From the NCBI GenBank assembly GCA_012934845.2, contig WNNJ02001895.1:21745-85744 (forward strand): a DNA stretch of 64,000 bases, given 5' to 3'. The notes below the pieces were generated by a model. The model did not search any database. It was not told where the DNA came from and saw only the letters and a list, made by a program, of their open reading frames with translations. This stretch comes from Pomphorhynchus laevis (Eukaryota; Acanthocephala; Palaeacanthocephala; Echinorhynchida; Pomphorhynchidae). Both the position numbers and the translations under genes were made by a program. Of this stretch, positions 24,329-36,100 are shown piece by piece (within the stretch, counting starts at the first letter, position 1; each line of letters opens with the position of its first letter).

Positions 24329-25113
24329 AATTGATCTGGAACTGGATTGATCCTGAACTGAATTGATCTGGAGCTGGATTGATCTGGAACTGGATTGATC
24401 TGGAACTGGATTGATCTGGAACTGGATTGATCTGGAACTGGATTGATCTGGAACTGGATTGATCTGGAACTGGATTGATCTGGAACTGGATTGATCTGGA
24501 ACTGGATTGATCTGGAACTGGATTGATCTGGAACTGGATTGATCTGGAACTGGATTGATCTGGAACTGGATTGATCTGGAACTGGATTGATCTGGAACTG
24601 GATTGATCTGGAACTGGATTGATCTGGAACTGGATTGATCTGGAACTGGATTGATCTGGAACTGGATTGATCTGGAACTGGATTGATCTGGAACTGAATT
24701 GATCTGGAACTGGATTGATCTGGAACTGGATTGATCTGGAACTGGATTGATCTGGAACTGGATTGATCTGGAACTGGATTGATCTGGAACTGGATTGATC
24801 TGGAACTGGATTGATCTGGAACTGGATTGATCTGGAACTGGATTGATCTGGAACTGGATTGATCTGGAACTGGATTGATCTGGAACTGGATTGATCTGGA
24901 ACTGGATTGATCTGGAACTGGATTGATCTGGAACTGGATTGATCTGGAACTGATTGATCTGGAACTGGATTGATCTGGAACTGGATTGATCTGGAACTGG
25001 ATTGATCTGGAACTGGATTGATCTGGAACTGGATTGATCTGGAACTGGATTGATCTGGAATTGAATTGATCTGGAGCTGGATTGATCTGGAACTTGATTG
25101 ATCTGGAACTGGA
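24329..25113. repeat. 16-bp minisatellite, about 49 copies
   Basis: Tandem array of GATCTGGAACTGGATT, almost perfect, with a few single-base variants and one 15-bp unit near 24950. Because three units make 48 nt, the minus strand stays open as a 16-residue repeat (QSSSRSIQFQINPVPD) over most of the array. I regard this as a by-product of the repeat, not a gene. It lies between LINE fragments B2 and B3. Confidence 0.95.
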
Positions 25114-25167
25114 TGTCTTGTATGTCTTATTTTGAATGTCTTGTTTTGCATGTCTAGTTTTATATGT

Positions 25168-25712
25168 ATCTTTTTTCATTGCTTCTCTTCCTTCAAATTG
25201 ATTACTGCCTCAGCCTTTTCGCCAATTCTCCAAAATCCATCATCCTACCCCTACAACGAATAATCAACTCCGCCGTTCGAGTACTCTTTCGTCTCCGCCG
25301 CTTCGACCACACATCCACATATCTTGCGCAACTCTCCTGGCCCACCGTCCACATCTACATCTAACTCCGCCTTCTCATCACGTATCGTTTCATCGCTGTC
25401 GGCTCCCCATCGTTCATCAACCTCCCTTTCTTAGACGACACTCGCCACACTTCTCTATCGCTGCGTTCTCGTCATTCTCTCTTACTCCACGTTCCCATTT
25501 ACTCCAACAACTACGGTCTGCAATTCTTTCTCGTCGCCGCTTATTTACCTGGAATCAGCTCTCTCTCTCGATGTCCGCCGCGCTCCCTCTTTTATCACAT
25601 TTGAATGCCCCCTCCGTTCCAACCTTCTAGACACTTGATTTAGATTTTTTTCTTCGTGGTCACGTATACGTGCGCCGGCACGCATTTGCAACGTAAAAAT
25701 AAATCTTTTTTA
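25168..25712 (+). mobile_element. LINE family B 3' fragment B3
   Basis: 5'-truncated plus-strand family B copy from the end of the RT thumb to the 3' end. The 3' hairpin CGTGC/GCACG (25669-25682) is followed by ATTTGC and AAAATAAATC. The coding part has several frame changes. Confidence 0.85.
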
Positions 25713-26894
25713 TATATTAGCTCTCAAAATTTTTTTACGTTGTATGTATATTTAAATCCAAGAATATTATGTAATAATTTTTTAAACATACAAACATGTA
25801 CAGTATCACATCGATATATTTTATTTAAATTACATATGTTCAAAATTGGGTTAAACAAGGCATGACCTATTATGTCCATGCATTTCTAATTTTCGTGCAC
25901 TTCTAATGCACGGAAAATTCACTTGAGTGCTAAATTAAATATAAAAGTGATTTATTTAAAATGATTTAATTGCTTTTATTTTTATCGACAAAAAATAAAA
26001 CGTTATATTTCGTCAGCTACCTCTAACCTAATCAAAAGATGCAGCTTTTGATAATAAACGTTTTTTTTGCCAAATTTGATCACACAAAATAAATGGAAGA
26101 CATTACCAAATGTATGGAAGCTAGGGCAATATAAAAAATTTATATATTTCGCATTTCATTGATACTGTTTCAACAAAACTAAAAATATTTCTATTGATAA
26201 TTAATCCAATATGATATCGAACAAATGTCTTGTCCGATTTATTCAGTATGCATTATGTAGATTGTAAGATTTTCTCGTTGACTACCTTATGCGTTTTAGT
26301 CCTAATTAACTTAAGCTGAGATCATATATAGCTAGTAGATGGTTATTTACTTGCGATACCGTAAATATAAATTATTTGCCACGTAAAAATATATATTTTT
26401 TATACCGAATAAATAATCATAATTGTAGTGTCTTGTCCACAAATTCAACTTAAATGGTTATTCTTTGTTTTGCTTGATATGATAGCAACGTATACTGAGA
26501 TTTAAAATTAGTTTTTTTAATGTAATTTTCGTTATTTCATCTGGGTTTTAATAGTTAAGTGCAAAAAAAATAAAAAAGTTTAAAATTGTATTTTAGTAAA
26601 ATTTTATTTTTTAAATTCTTTCGTATTCCGTATATAGACTCTTTACACCCTGACTGTCTGTTACAATGCGCTTTTTTAATCGTGACAGCTCATTTACTGC
26701 CACGATAAGTGTGCGTCATCACAGCGTTTCGACAATGTCGTTGACGATCTATTGTTTGAACAAGTTTCGTTCCATTTCAACATAGCACTGCCATTATATC
26801 ATAAAAGGGAGTCGTAAACGGGAAATTAGTGGATGTAACATTTGCCCTTATGATGTGGGGATAATCCATATTAAAACGGTAATTATTTTTCTAG
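25713..26894. other. AT-rich upstream region of the hnRNP-like gene
   Basis: No ORF of note. The last bases, TTATTTTTCTAG directly followed by the ATG at 26895, look like a 3' splice site, so a 5'UTR intron or a trans-spliced leader could end here. No TATA box or other element can be named with confidence. Confidence 0.4.
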
Positions 26895-27195
26895 ATGTCT
26901 CAGGAGCGTTATGATCCTTGTGTCGGCGATGATCAGCAGATTCGAAATGATAACGATGGTGTTTCGAGTCTCACCTTCGGTTTCGGTGGCTCTGGCGATG
27001 ATAACGAAAGCTATCAGAGCAGTTTTTGTGGTGGCAATAACGGGGAAACTAATCCGAAGAGCGACGATGTCGGTGCTACTAACACGACACTCAATAACAA
27101 TGACAGTAACAACAAAAAAGGCGAGAGATACGTTGTTAAGTTAAGAGGTCTGCCTTGGTCAGCGACTAAGGAAGAGGTTGTGTCATTCATGAGCG
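26895..27195 (+). CDS. hnRNP F/H-like exon 1
   Basis: Start codon and low-complexity N-terminus plus the beginning of qRRM1, ending in phase 1 (MSG split) at a GTACGT donor. It follows an acceptor-like TTTTTCTAG. Confidence 0.93.
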
Positions 27196-30100
27196 GTACG
27201 TGATGACTTATTACCATATTTAATATTTTAATGACATGTACTTTTTATAAGAGCGGTATGTCAGTGGACGATTGAAAGATTGTTAATTTTAGAAATTTAA
27301 ATTTTTTTAACCTGATAAGCTAAATGTTAGAAAACAGTATAAATAATATATATTTAATGTTATTTGATACAATTAATTAAATTTGGTGGTCATAATTGGG
27401 GCTAGCAATTGTAGTAGACTAAATATTTTATTAGACAAAAAGTCTGAACTGTAAATCGGTCATAATTTCATTTTTTCGAAAAATTTGATTTTCATATTAA
27501 GTGATTTTTTATAAAATAAAATTAAAAAAAATCATTTAAATCATTTTTTAAATCTTTATTATTTAAAATAATTAAATCTTAATTATTATATTATTTAATA
27601 AACAATTTTACGTTTTAAATTTATATCAATTTGGCAAATGTCAAAAAGTGATATTCAATCGTATTTTCGCGACACACTTTCGCGATCAAAGGTATTCAGA
27701 GATCTTAAATTTTCATTTTAAAATTAATAATCTCGTGTATTAAATATGTTCTAAATATGCAATAAAGATTTTTTAATAATAATTATTTATTTAAAGTGGC
27801 AAATCCGTGCCAACTGCACGCTTACAAGCCCAGTAATTAAACACACATCACATGTCATGTAGATAAATTTCTTAAATTGTTTAAATGATACCGGATTAGG
27901 CGTTTGAAGCATGACATTGATGTGTGTCATTGATATTAATGGGCAGATGATTCCACGAGAGAGGAGCAGCTACAACGAAGGAGCGGAAGCCAAAAGAGGT
28001 AGAGTAGTTTTGGACATGTAAAAGAAGGGAATTACGGGAACGCAAGGGACAATAATCAGGACGAGAATTGTCGAGAAAAAGAAGGTTGAGAAATGAAGGA
28101 GTATGAAAAGTTACAAGGCGAAAAGCGATGAGAAGAAGACGAATTTGAACATGAGAATAAATTGTAGGCAAATCGAGAGAAGCAAGATGGTGGGATGTAT
28201 GATTAAAACGACGAAGACGGTGGATAATTCGGAAGGCTGCGTTTACGATGCTTTGTAAAGGAAGAAGAGTAAATTAAGGGGAGTTGGAAAATAGACTCAG
28301 AAAGTAATCAAGTCTTGAGAAAGTGAGAGAAGATATGAAAGTCATACAAGTTGTCACTAGATATGAAAGTCACTAGATATGAAAGTCATACAAGTTGTCA
28401 CAAGATATGAAAGTCATACAAGTAGTCATACAAGTCATACATATTGTCACTAATATCACGCCTTCTAATTCCTTATCTCCACAAGCACGTCTAGACCACG
28501 ATGTTTCCGCCTTCAGATCCATCCTCTCGTCTATTGTCCCTGCGGATAAACCATCCTTTTTCAAGGACATTTCTCCTGTCGCATTCATCCGTCTAAACAA
28601 ATCTTCTCAATCTAATCCTTCCCAGCCCCCTCTCCTAAAAATTGTTTTCAAGCATCGCTCTCACGCGTCTTCTGTCCTATCTCAACGATTCAAACTCATG
28701 TCATCTTCAACCACTCGAATTTTCCTCGATCGCGCCCCTTCTGAAATCGCTCACATCTCTTCAGCCCGCATCGAAAAACGCCGTGGCGAGGAAAACGGCG
28801 AAACATCACTCTCCATCCGAAACAGACGAAAATTTTCAAGTTGTCCACACCCGTCCAAAAATTCGATGGCGCTTCATCTCTCCTATGTGTCTTCTCCACT
28901 AGACTCTTTCGCCACAGCACACGGTTTCCGCCTCGATCTCCTCAACACTAGATCTATTCTCAATAAATCCGATCTTATCCTCAACCTATTCACCAAGCAA
29001 TCCATCGATCTCTTCTGCCTCACCGAATCCTGGCACTCAGATTCCGACGACCTTTCCATTCGCCGTCTGCTCTCTACCGGTTGCTCACTAGTCGAATCCG
29101 CCCGCCCCCTCAGTTCATGCTCTTCTAAATCCTCTAATCATGGCGGCATCGTCGCATTCGCGCGTCACCCAGCGTCTCTTCGCAAAATCAATCCCCCTTT
29201 CAGTCCTTGCTATTTTGAATTGCTCACTTGTCGTTATTCTAACCCGATCACTCTAGATCTCGCCATTGTATACCGTCCTGGTTCATCAGCTCCTACAGAC
29301 TTATTTTTAACCGAACTCGCTGACCTATTTTCTCATTGTTCTTTGTCCTCAATCCCTTCACTCGTTCTAGGCGACTTCAATATCCGCCTAGACCGCCCCT
29401 CTTCCACAGATTCCATCCGCTTCATCAACATTCTATCCAACTACAATTACAAACTAATCTCCACTGCCCCCACACATATACTTGGTGGGCACTCGACATC
29501 ATCGCTGTCCCCGATCATTTTGCTGCCTACACCGCACTGTCTATCTCTGATCCTGGTCTATCCGATCACTTTCTTATCACCCTTGATCTCACTCGCAACC
29601 ACACCCCTCCTCACACACCTACAATCCTACGTCGCCCTTGGAGAAATCTTGACCTCTCCATTCTCCGCTCTGCCTTACTCAAATCGTCTCTATCATTACC
29701 CACAATAACATATTCATCTCCTCACGATCTCGCCTTTCTTTTCGACTCTGAACTCACATCCACTCTCGATATTCTCTTGCCCTTCAAGTCTCACCCACAC
29801 CGTCGCTTGCACCGTGCCCCATGGTTTGACATCCAATGTCTACTCTCAAAGCGTCGACTCCGCCATGCTTTTCGAGTCTATCACCGCTCTCTCAGACGCG
29901 ATTTCCGCTCGATCACTCCGTCTTTCCGTGATTCCTATCTTACTCTTCGCCGGTATTATCTCAACCTACTACGTACCAAATGCAACTCCTTCTGGCAGCA
30001 TAAAATCATCACTTCATTCAACTCTAAGACTCTCTGGCATACTTTTAACTCAATCCTGGCTCGTTCCTCTACGCCGTGCAACATCAATGCTAATGATTAT

Positions 30101-33100
30101 TCGTCATTTCTCCAGACTAAAGTATCCACGCTGCTCTCTCACACCCCGGTCTCCATCCTATCCCACTCTGCCCAGTCTACTCTCATCCTTCCGGAACTCT
30201 TTCATCTTCTCCCTGTCTCACCTACAGAAGTATCATCTGTCCTCATGTCCTTGCCCAACAAAACCTCACCTGCCGATCCCCTGCCTACCCACATATTAAA
30301 ATCTATATGCTCATCGATATCCCCATTTCTCACAACCTTGTTTAACTCGTCCATCCGCAGTCGTATCTTCCCTTCACACTGGAAATCCGCAATCGTTCGT
30401 CCCCTCCTTAAGAAACAATCGCTCGACCCCTCCCTTCCTTCTAGCTATCGCCCCATTTCACTACTCCCTACTCTTTCTAAGCTCTTAGAACGCCTCATCT
30501 TAATACAAATCAACGCTTATCTCTCCTCATCCAATCTGTACCCTCCTTTCCAATCCGCTTTCCGCACTAATCACTCGACAGAAATCGCATGCATAAAAGT
30601 GTACAACGACTTACTCATTTCTCGAGACAAGGCTCTATATAGTGTTCTTATCTCCCTCGACCTCTCCTCCGCATTCGACATTGTCGACCACTCCGTCCTC
30701 CTTTATCGCCTTCGTTATGATTACGGCTTTTCTTCTTCATCCGTAGCATGGTTTGCCTCATATCTATCCGACCGTTCCTTTCGCGTCTGTTCTAATTCAT
30801 CATCCTCTCCTCCCATCCCTTTTTTTGCGGGGTCCCACAAGGTTCAGTCCTAGGTCCCCTGCTTTTCTCTCTTCTGCTTGGCGATCTATCTCCGTTTATC
30901 AAACCTTACTCCTTTAACGTCATGCAATACGCCGATGACAATCTAATCAATGCTCATGCACCCGCACATCGCATACACGATATCGTCATTTCTGCCTCCA
31001 ACTGTCTCTCTTCTATCTACAAGCGTCTCTCCAATCTCCATCTCGTTCTAAACGCCGAAAAGTCCAAAATAATGTGGATCCTCCCCCGTAAACCAAACAT
31101 ATCTCCTCCCACTGTATATTTTGCCTCATCAATCATCCCCATAGTCCACAATCTCACTTTCTTAGGCTTCCATTTCGATGATCACCTTTCTCTTAAACCC
31201 TTCGTCCGTGACAAGGTCCGCTCATCTAACTTAATTCTCCGTGATATCCGCCGTATCCGCTCCTTTATCGACTTCCGTTTTTTGTATGTCACTTCTTTCA
31301 TCGCTTTTTTTCCCTAAAATCGATTACTGCCTTAGCCTTTTCGCCAATTCTCAAAAATCCATCATCCTACCCCTACAACGCATAATCAACTCCGCCGTTC
31401 GAGTGCTCTTTCGTCTCCGTCGCTTCGACCACACATCCACATATTTTGCCCAACTCTCCTGGCCCACCATCCACATCCGCATCAAACTCCGCCTTCTCGT
31501 TACTTTTCGTCTCATCGCTGTCGGCTCCCCATCGTTCATCAACCTTCCTTTCTTAGACGATACTCGCCCCACCTCGCTATCGCTTCGTTCCTGTCATACC
31601 CTCTTACTCCACGTTCCTAATTACTCCAACAACTACGGTCTCCGATCCTTCCTCGTCGCCGCCTCACTCGCCTGGAATCAACTCCCTCTCGACGTCCGCC
31701 GCGCCCCCTCCTTTATCATATTCAAACACCTCCTCCGTTCACACCTTCTCGACACCTGATTCACAGTCTTGTTTTGTTGTGGTCATGTTAGCGTGCGCTG
31801 GCGCGCATTTGCCACGTTAAAATAAATCCTTTTTTTAAGAAAATAAATCGATCAATCTACGAATTTGACGGAAATTGCGGATAATCAAGGTAGATGAGTG
31901 TACTTCATCTCTAACAAAAGCTTTAAGTGAAAGTCTGTTGTCGAATTTGAAGCCTAGGAAAACGAGATTGTCAACGATAGGGAGAATTGTAGAATTTAAT
32001 GATACGGAGAGAGGTTCTACGCCGAAGCGTCGAGGAAGCATCCACATTTTTTTGATTGAAAATTTAAGTAAGAGTTGGAAGCGGAAACACTAAGATAATG
32101 AATATGATATGATAAGCAGGTGCATGACCAGAATGTCATCAGCATATTGCACAACATGGAAGTTAAATGTTTGAGAAAGACAAATCACCGAGAAGAGAGA
32201 AAAGCATAGGGCCTAATACGGAGCCTTGTGGAACATTGGACAGGATGGAAGAAGGATGGGAAAGAGAAAAGTTAGAACAAACGCAAAAAGTACAGTTTGA
32301 TAGATTGAAGAAAACCAAACTACAGTGGGTAAAGATAGGCCATAATCATGATGAAGACGATGGAGAAGAATCGAGTGATCTACGATGTCAAAAGCAGATG
32401 AGAGATCAAGAGAAACTATGACACTACATAATTTTCGATCTCGCGAGATGATTAAGTCGTTATAAACTTTAAGGCATCCAATTTCAGGAGAGTGATTAGA
32501 GCTAGAAGCAGCTTAGAATGGAGGAAACGAGTTTGAGGAAAAAAGTTGTGCATTAACTTGCTTGAGGACAAGACGCTTAAGGAATTTGGAGAGGGTTAGG
32601 AGAAGTGAGATTTGGAGGTACGAAGATGGTAGTAAGGAGTCAAGAGTTTTTTTGAGGAGATGACGAACAGTAGCGCATTTCCAGTAGAAAGGACATGTGC
32701 GGCTACGGATAGACAAGTTGAACAAAATCATGATACAGTGAGAAAAGAGAAGCCATAATTATGACGAAGGCGTTGGAGAAGAATCGAGTAATCGACGATG
32801 TCAAAAGCAGACGATAGATCAAGAGAAGCTATGACATACATAATTTTTGATCGGGCGAGATGAGTAAGTCGTTATAAACTTTAACACAGGCAATTTCAGT
32901 TTAGTGATTAGAGCAAAAAGCAGCTCGGAAGGGATGGAAAAAGTTGGAAGGAAATATATATGCATTTACTTGCTTGAGAACAAGACGCTCAAGGAGTTTA
33001 GAGAGGGTTGGGAGAAGTGAAATAGGACGGTACGAAGATGGTAGTGAGGAGTCGAGAGATTGCTTTTTGATGAGAGGACGAACAGTGGCGCATTTCCAGA

Positions 33101-36100
33101 TGGAAGGAAATGTACGGCTACGGATGGACGAGTTGAACAATGTGGTTAGTAAGGATGAGATAGATGAGCAGATATTTTCAAGCAAGTGAGTGGGAATTGG
33201 GTAAGAAGGATATGTTTTATTAGGTAATGACAAAAGAACCGAAGAAGCTTCATCAAACATTCATTTAATTTTTATCAATTTTGATCTCATATTTTAAAGT
33301 CACATCTTTGCATCAATTCTGTGTGTCTGTGGATACTTGACAATTGATAATCAATTGATGTGCAAACAAAAATGAGACTTATGTTTAACTCTTTATACAA
33401 AAGGGACTGTTTGCTTTAAGAAACCTTTTTTGTAATCACTTATTAGCCTCTATAATAGTGACTGTATGGAAATACATGATATGACAGAAATAATTAATTT
33501 GTTGTAACAATCAGATACATGAATATTTAAATTCATTTAATCCACATGCCACAGCTACAAAAGTAGCTGTGGTGTTTGATTAATAATATGACGTCTGGTT
33601 ATCTACAAATACTTAAAAAATATATAATTAATTGATTTATATGTTCTTTAACTCATGTCCTCTTCAACCACTCGCATTTTCCTCGATCGCACCCTTTTCG
33701 ATATCGCTCAACTATCTTCTTCCAGCTTTGAAAAATACTGTCGCGAGGAAAACGGCGAAACATCTCCATCCGAAACACTGACGGAAAATTCAAGTTGTCC
33801 ACACCCGCCCCAAAATTTATTGCGATCCATCTCCGCTATGTCTTATCCGTAAGCCCCTTGGACCACCACACACAGTTTTCGCCTCGGCCTCTTCAAACTA
33901 GATCTATTCTCAATAAATCCGATATCATCCTCAACCTATTCACCAAGCAATCCATCGATCTCTTCTGCCTCATCAAATCCTGGCACTGTGATTCTGACGA
34001 CCTCTCCATCCGCCGCTTGCTCTCTGTCGGTTGCTCACTAGTCGAATCCGCCGGTTCCTTCAGCTTATACCCTTCTTAATTCTCTAATCATGGCGGCATT
34101 GTCGCATTCGTCCGGCACCCCGCGTCTCTTCACAAAATCGCTTCCTATTTCAGTCCCTGCTCTTTTGAATGGCTCACTTGTCATTCTTCTAGCCCGATGA
34201 CTCTGGATATCGCTATTGTATTCCGCCCAGGTTCTTCTCCTTTTTTACCGAACTCCCCGACCTCTTGTCACACTGTTCTTTGTCCTTAATCCCTTCAATC
34301 GTTCTTGGCGACTTTAATATCTGCCTCGATCGCTTCTCTTCCACCGAGTCCATCCGGTTCATCAACATTCTACCCAACTACAATTACAAACTTATCCTTA
34401 CTTCCTTCACACATATCCTTGGTGGGTCACTCGACATAGTCGCTGTCCACGATCGTTTTAATGCCTACACCTCACTGTACATCTGTTCCTGGTCTATTCT
34501 ATCACTTTCTCGTCACTTCTAATCTCACTTCCAACCACTCCCCGAATCACACACTATCCTACGTCGCCCTTGGAAAAATCTTGACATCGCCCTTCTCCGC
34601 TTCGCCTTATTCAAACCGTCTCTATTTTTTCCACAATAGCATCTTCCTCTCATCACGATTTCAACTTTCTTTTCGACTCCGAACTCACATCCACTTTCGA
34701 TATTATCTTGCTTTTTAAGCTTCACTTTCACCGTTACTTGCACCGTGCCCCATGGTTTGACATCCAATGCCTACTCTCAAAGCGTCAACTCCATTATGCC
34801 TTTTGAGTCTATAACCGCTCTCTCAGACCTTATATCCGTTCAATTACTTTGTCTCTCCGTGATTCATATCTTGCTCTTCGCCGGTATAATTCCAACCTTC
34901 TATGTACCAAAATCAACTCTTTCTGGTAGCATAAAATCATCACTCTATTCAACTCTAAGTCTCTCTTCCATACTTTTAACTCAATTCTTTCTCGCTCTTC
35001 CTCGTCTTGCAACATAAATCCCAATGATTATTCGTCATTTCTCTAGACCAAAGTATCCACGTTGCTCTCTCCCAACCCAGCCTTCATTCCATCTCACTGT
35101 TACTCGCCTCGCATCATAAGATAAATTTAATAAGATAAATGTATTGTTAAGTGGCCAATGCGAGCTACCGGCGCGCTTACAAGCCCACTAATATAATTTA
35201 GTGGAAGAGTTCAGTGTGAATGGTCAGTTCATTCGTTAATATTGTTCATTCAATCCGTTCGTTCAGTTCATTCGTTCAATCTATTTTTTTATCCGTTAGT
35301 TCAATCATCTAGTTTAATCCGTTCGTTCAGTTAGTTCGTTCAGTCCGTTCGTTTAATCCGTTCGTTTAATCCGTTTGTTCGGTACATTCTTTCAGTCCGT
35401 TCGTTCAGTCCGTTCGTTCAGTCCGTTCGTTTAGACCGTTTGTTTAGACCGTTTGTTTAGACCGTTTGTTTAGACCGTTCGTTTAGACCGTTCGTTTAGA
35501 CCGTTCGTTCAGACTGTTCGTTCAGACTGTTCGTTCAGGCCGTTCGTTCATATCATTCGTAAAGTCCATTTGTTTAGATCAGGCGTTTAGTATGTTCATT
35601 TAGCCCTTTCATATAGTCAATTAAGTTCTTTAGTTGCGTCTAATTGATAAACTTGTCTTGTCTATACTGCCCTCTTGCTTTACCAGCACGTGCTTGGGAC
35701 CGGACATGGCGTAGTTAACGTGAGTTTTTGATTTTAGTTTCTCGTGAAGTTTTGATTTGAGTTTCGTGACGTTTTGACTGCATCATCGTCCCGGAACACT
35801 TATATCTTATCCCAGTATAAACCGCCGAAGTCTCATCTGTCATCAAGTCCTTGCCCAACAAAATCTCACCTGCCTATCCTCTGCCTACCACCATACTTAA
35901 ATCCATATGCTCATCGATATCCCCTTTCTTCACCACCTCGTTTTACTCGTCACTCTGCGCTCGTATCTTCCCTTCACAATGGAAATCCGTCATGTTCGTC
36001 TCCTCCATTAAGAAACAATCGCTCGACCCCTCACTTCCTTCTAGCTATCGCCCCATTTCACTCCTCCCTACACTTTCTAAGCTCTTCGAGCGCCTTAATA

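Noticed and set aside
24329-25113. CRISPR-like array
   Set aside because: Units are contiguous 16-bp repeats without spacers, in a eukaryotic context.
24279-25179. Long minus-strand ORFs of about 290 codons
   Set aside because: They are produced by the 16-bp minisatellite read in frames that cycle every 48 nt, not by a gene.
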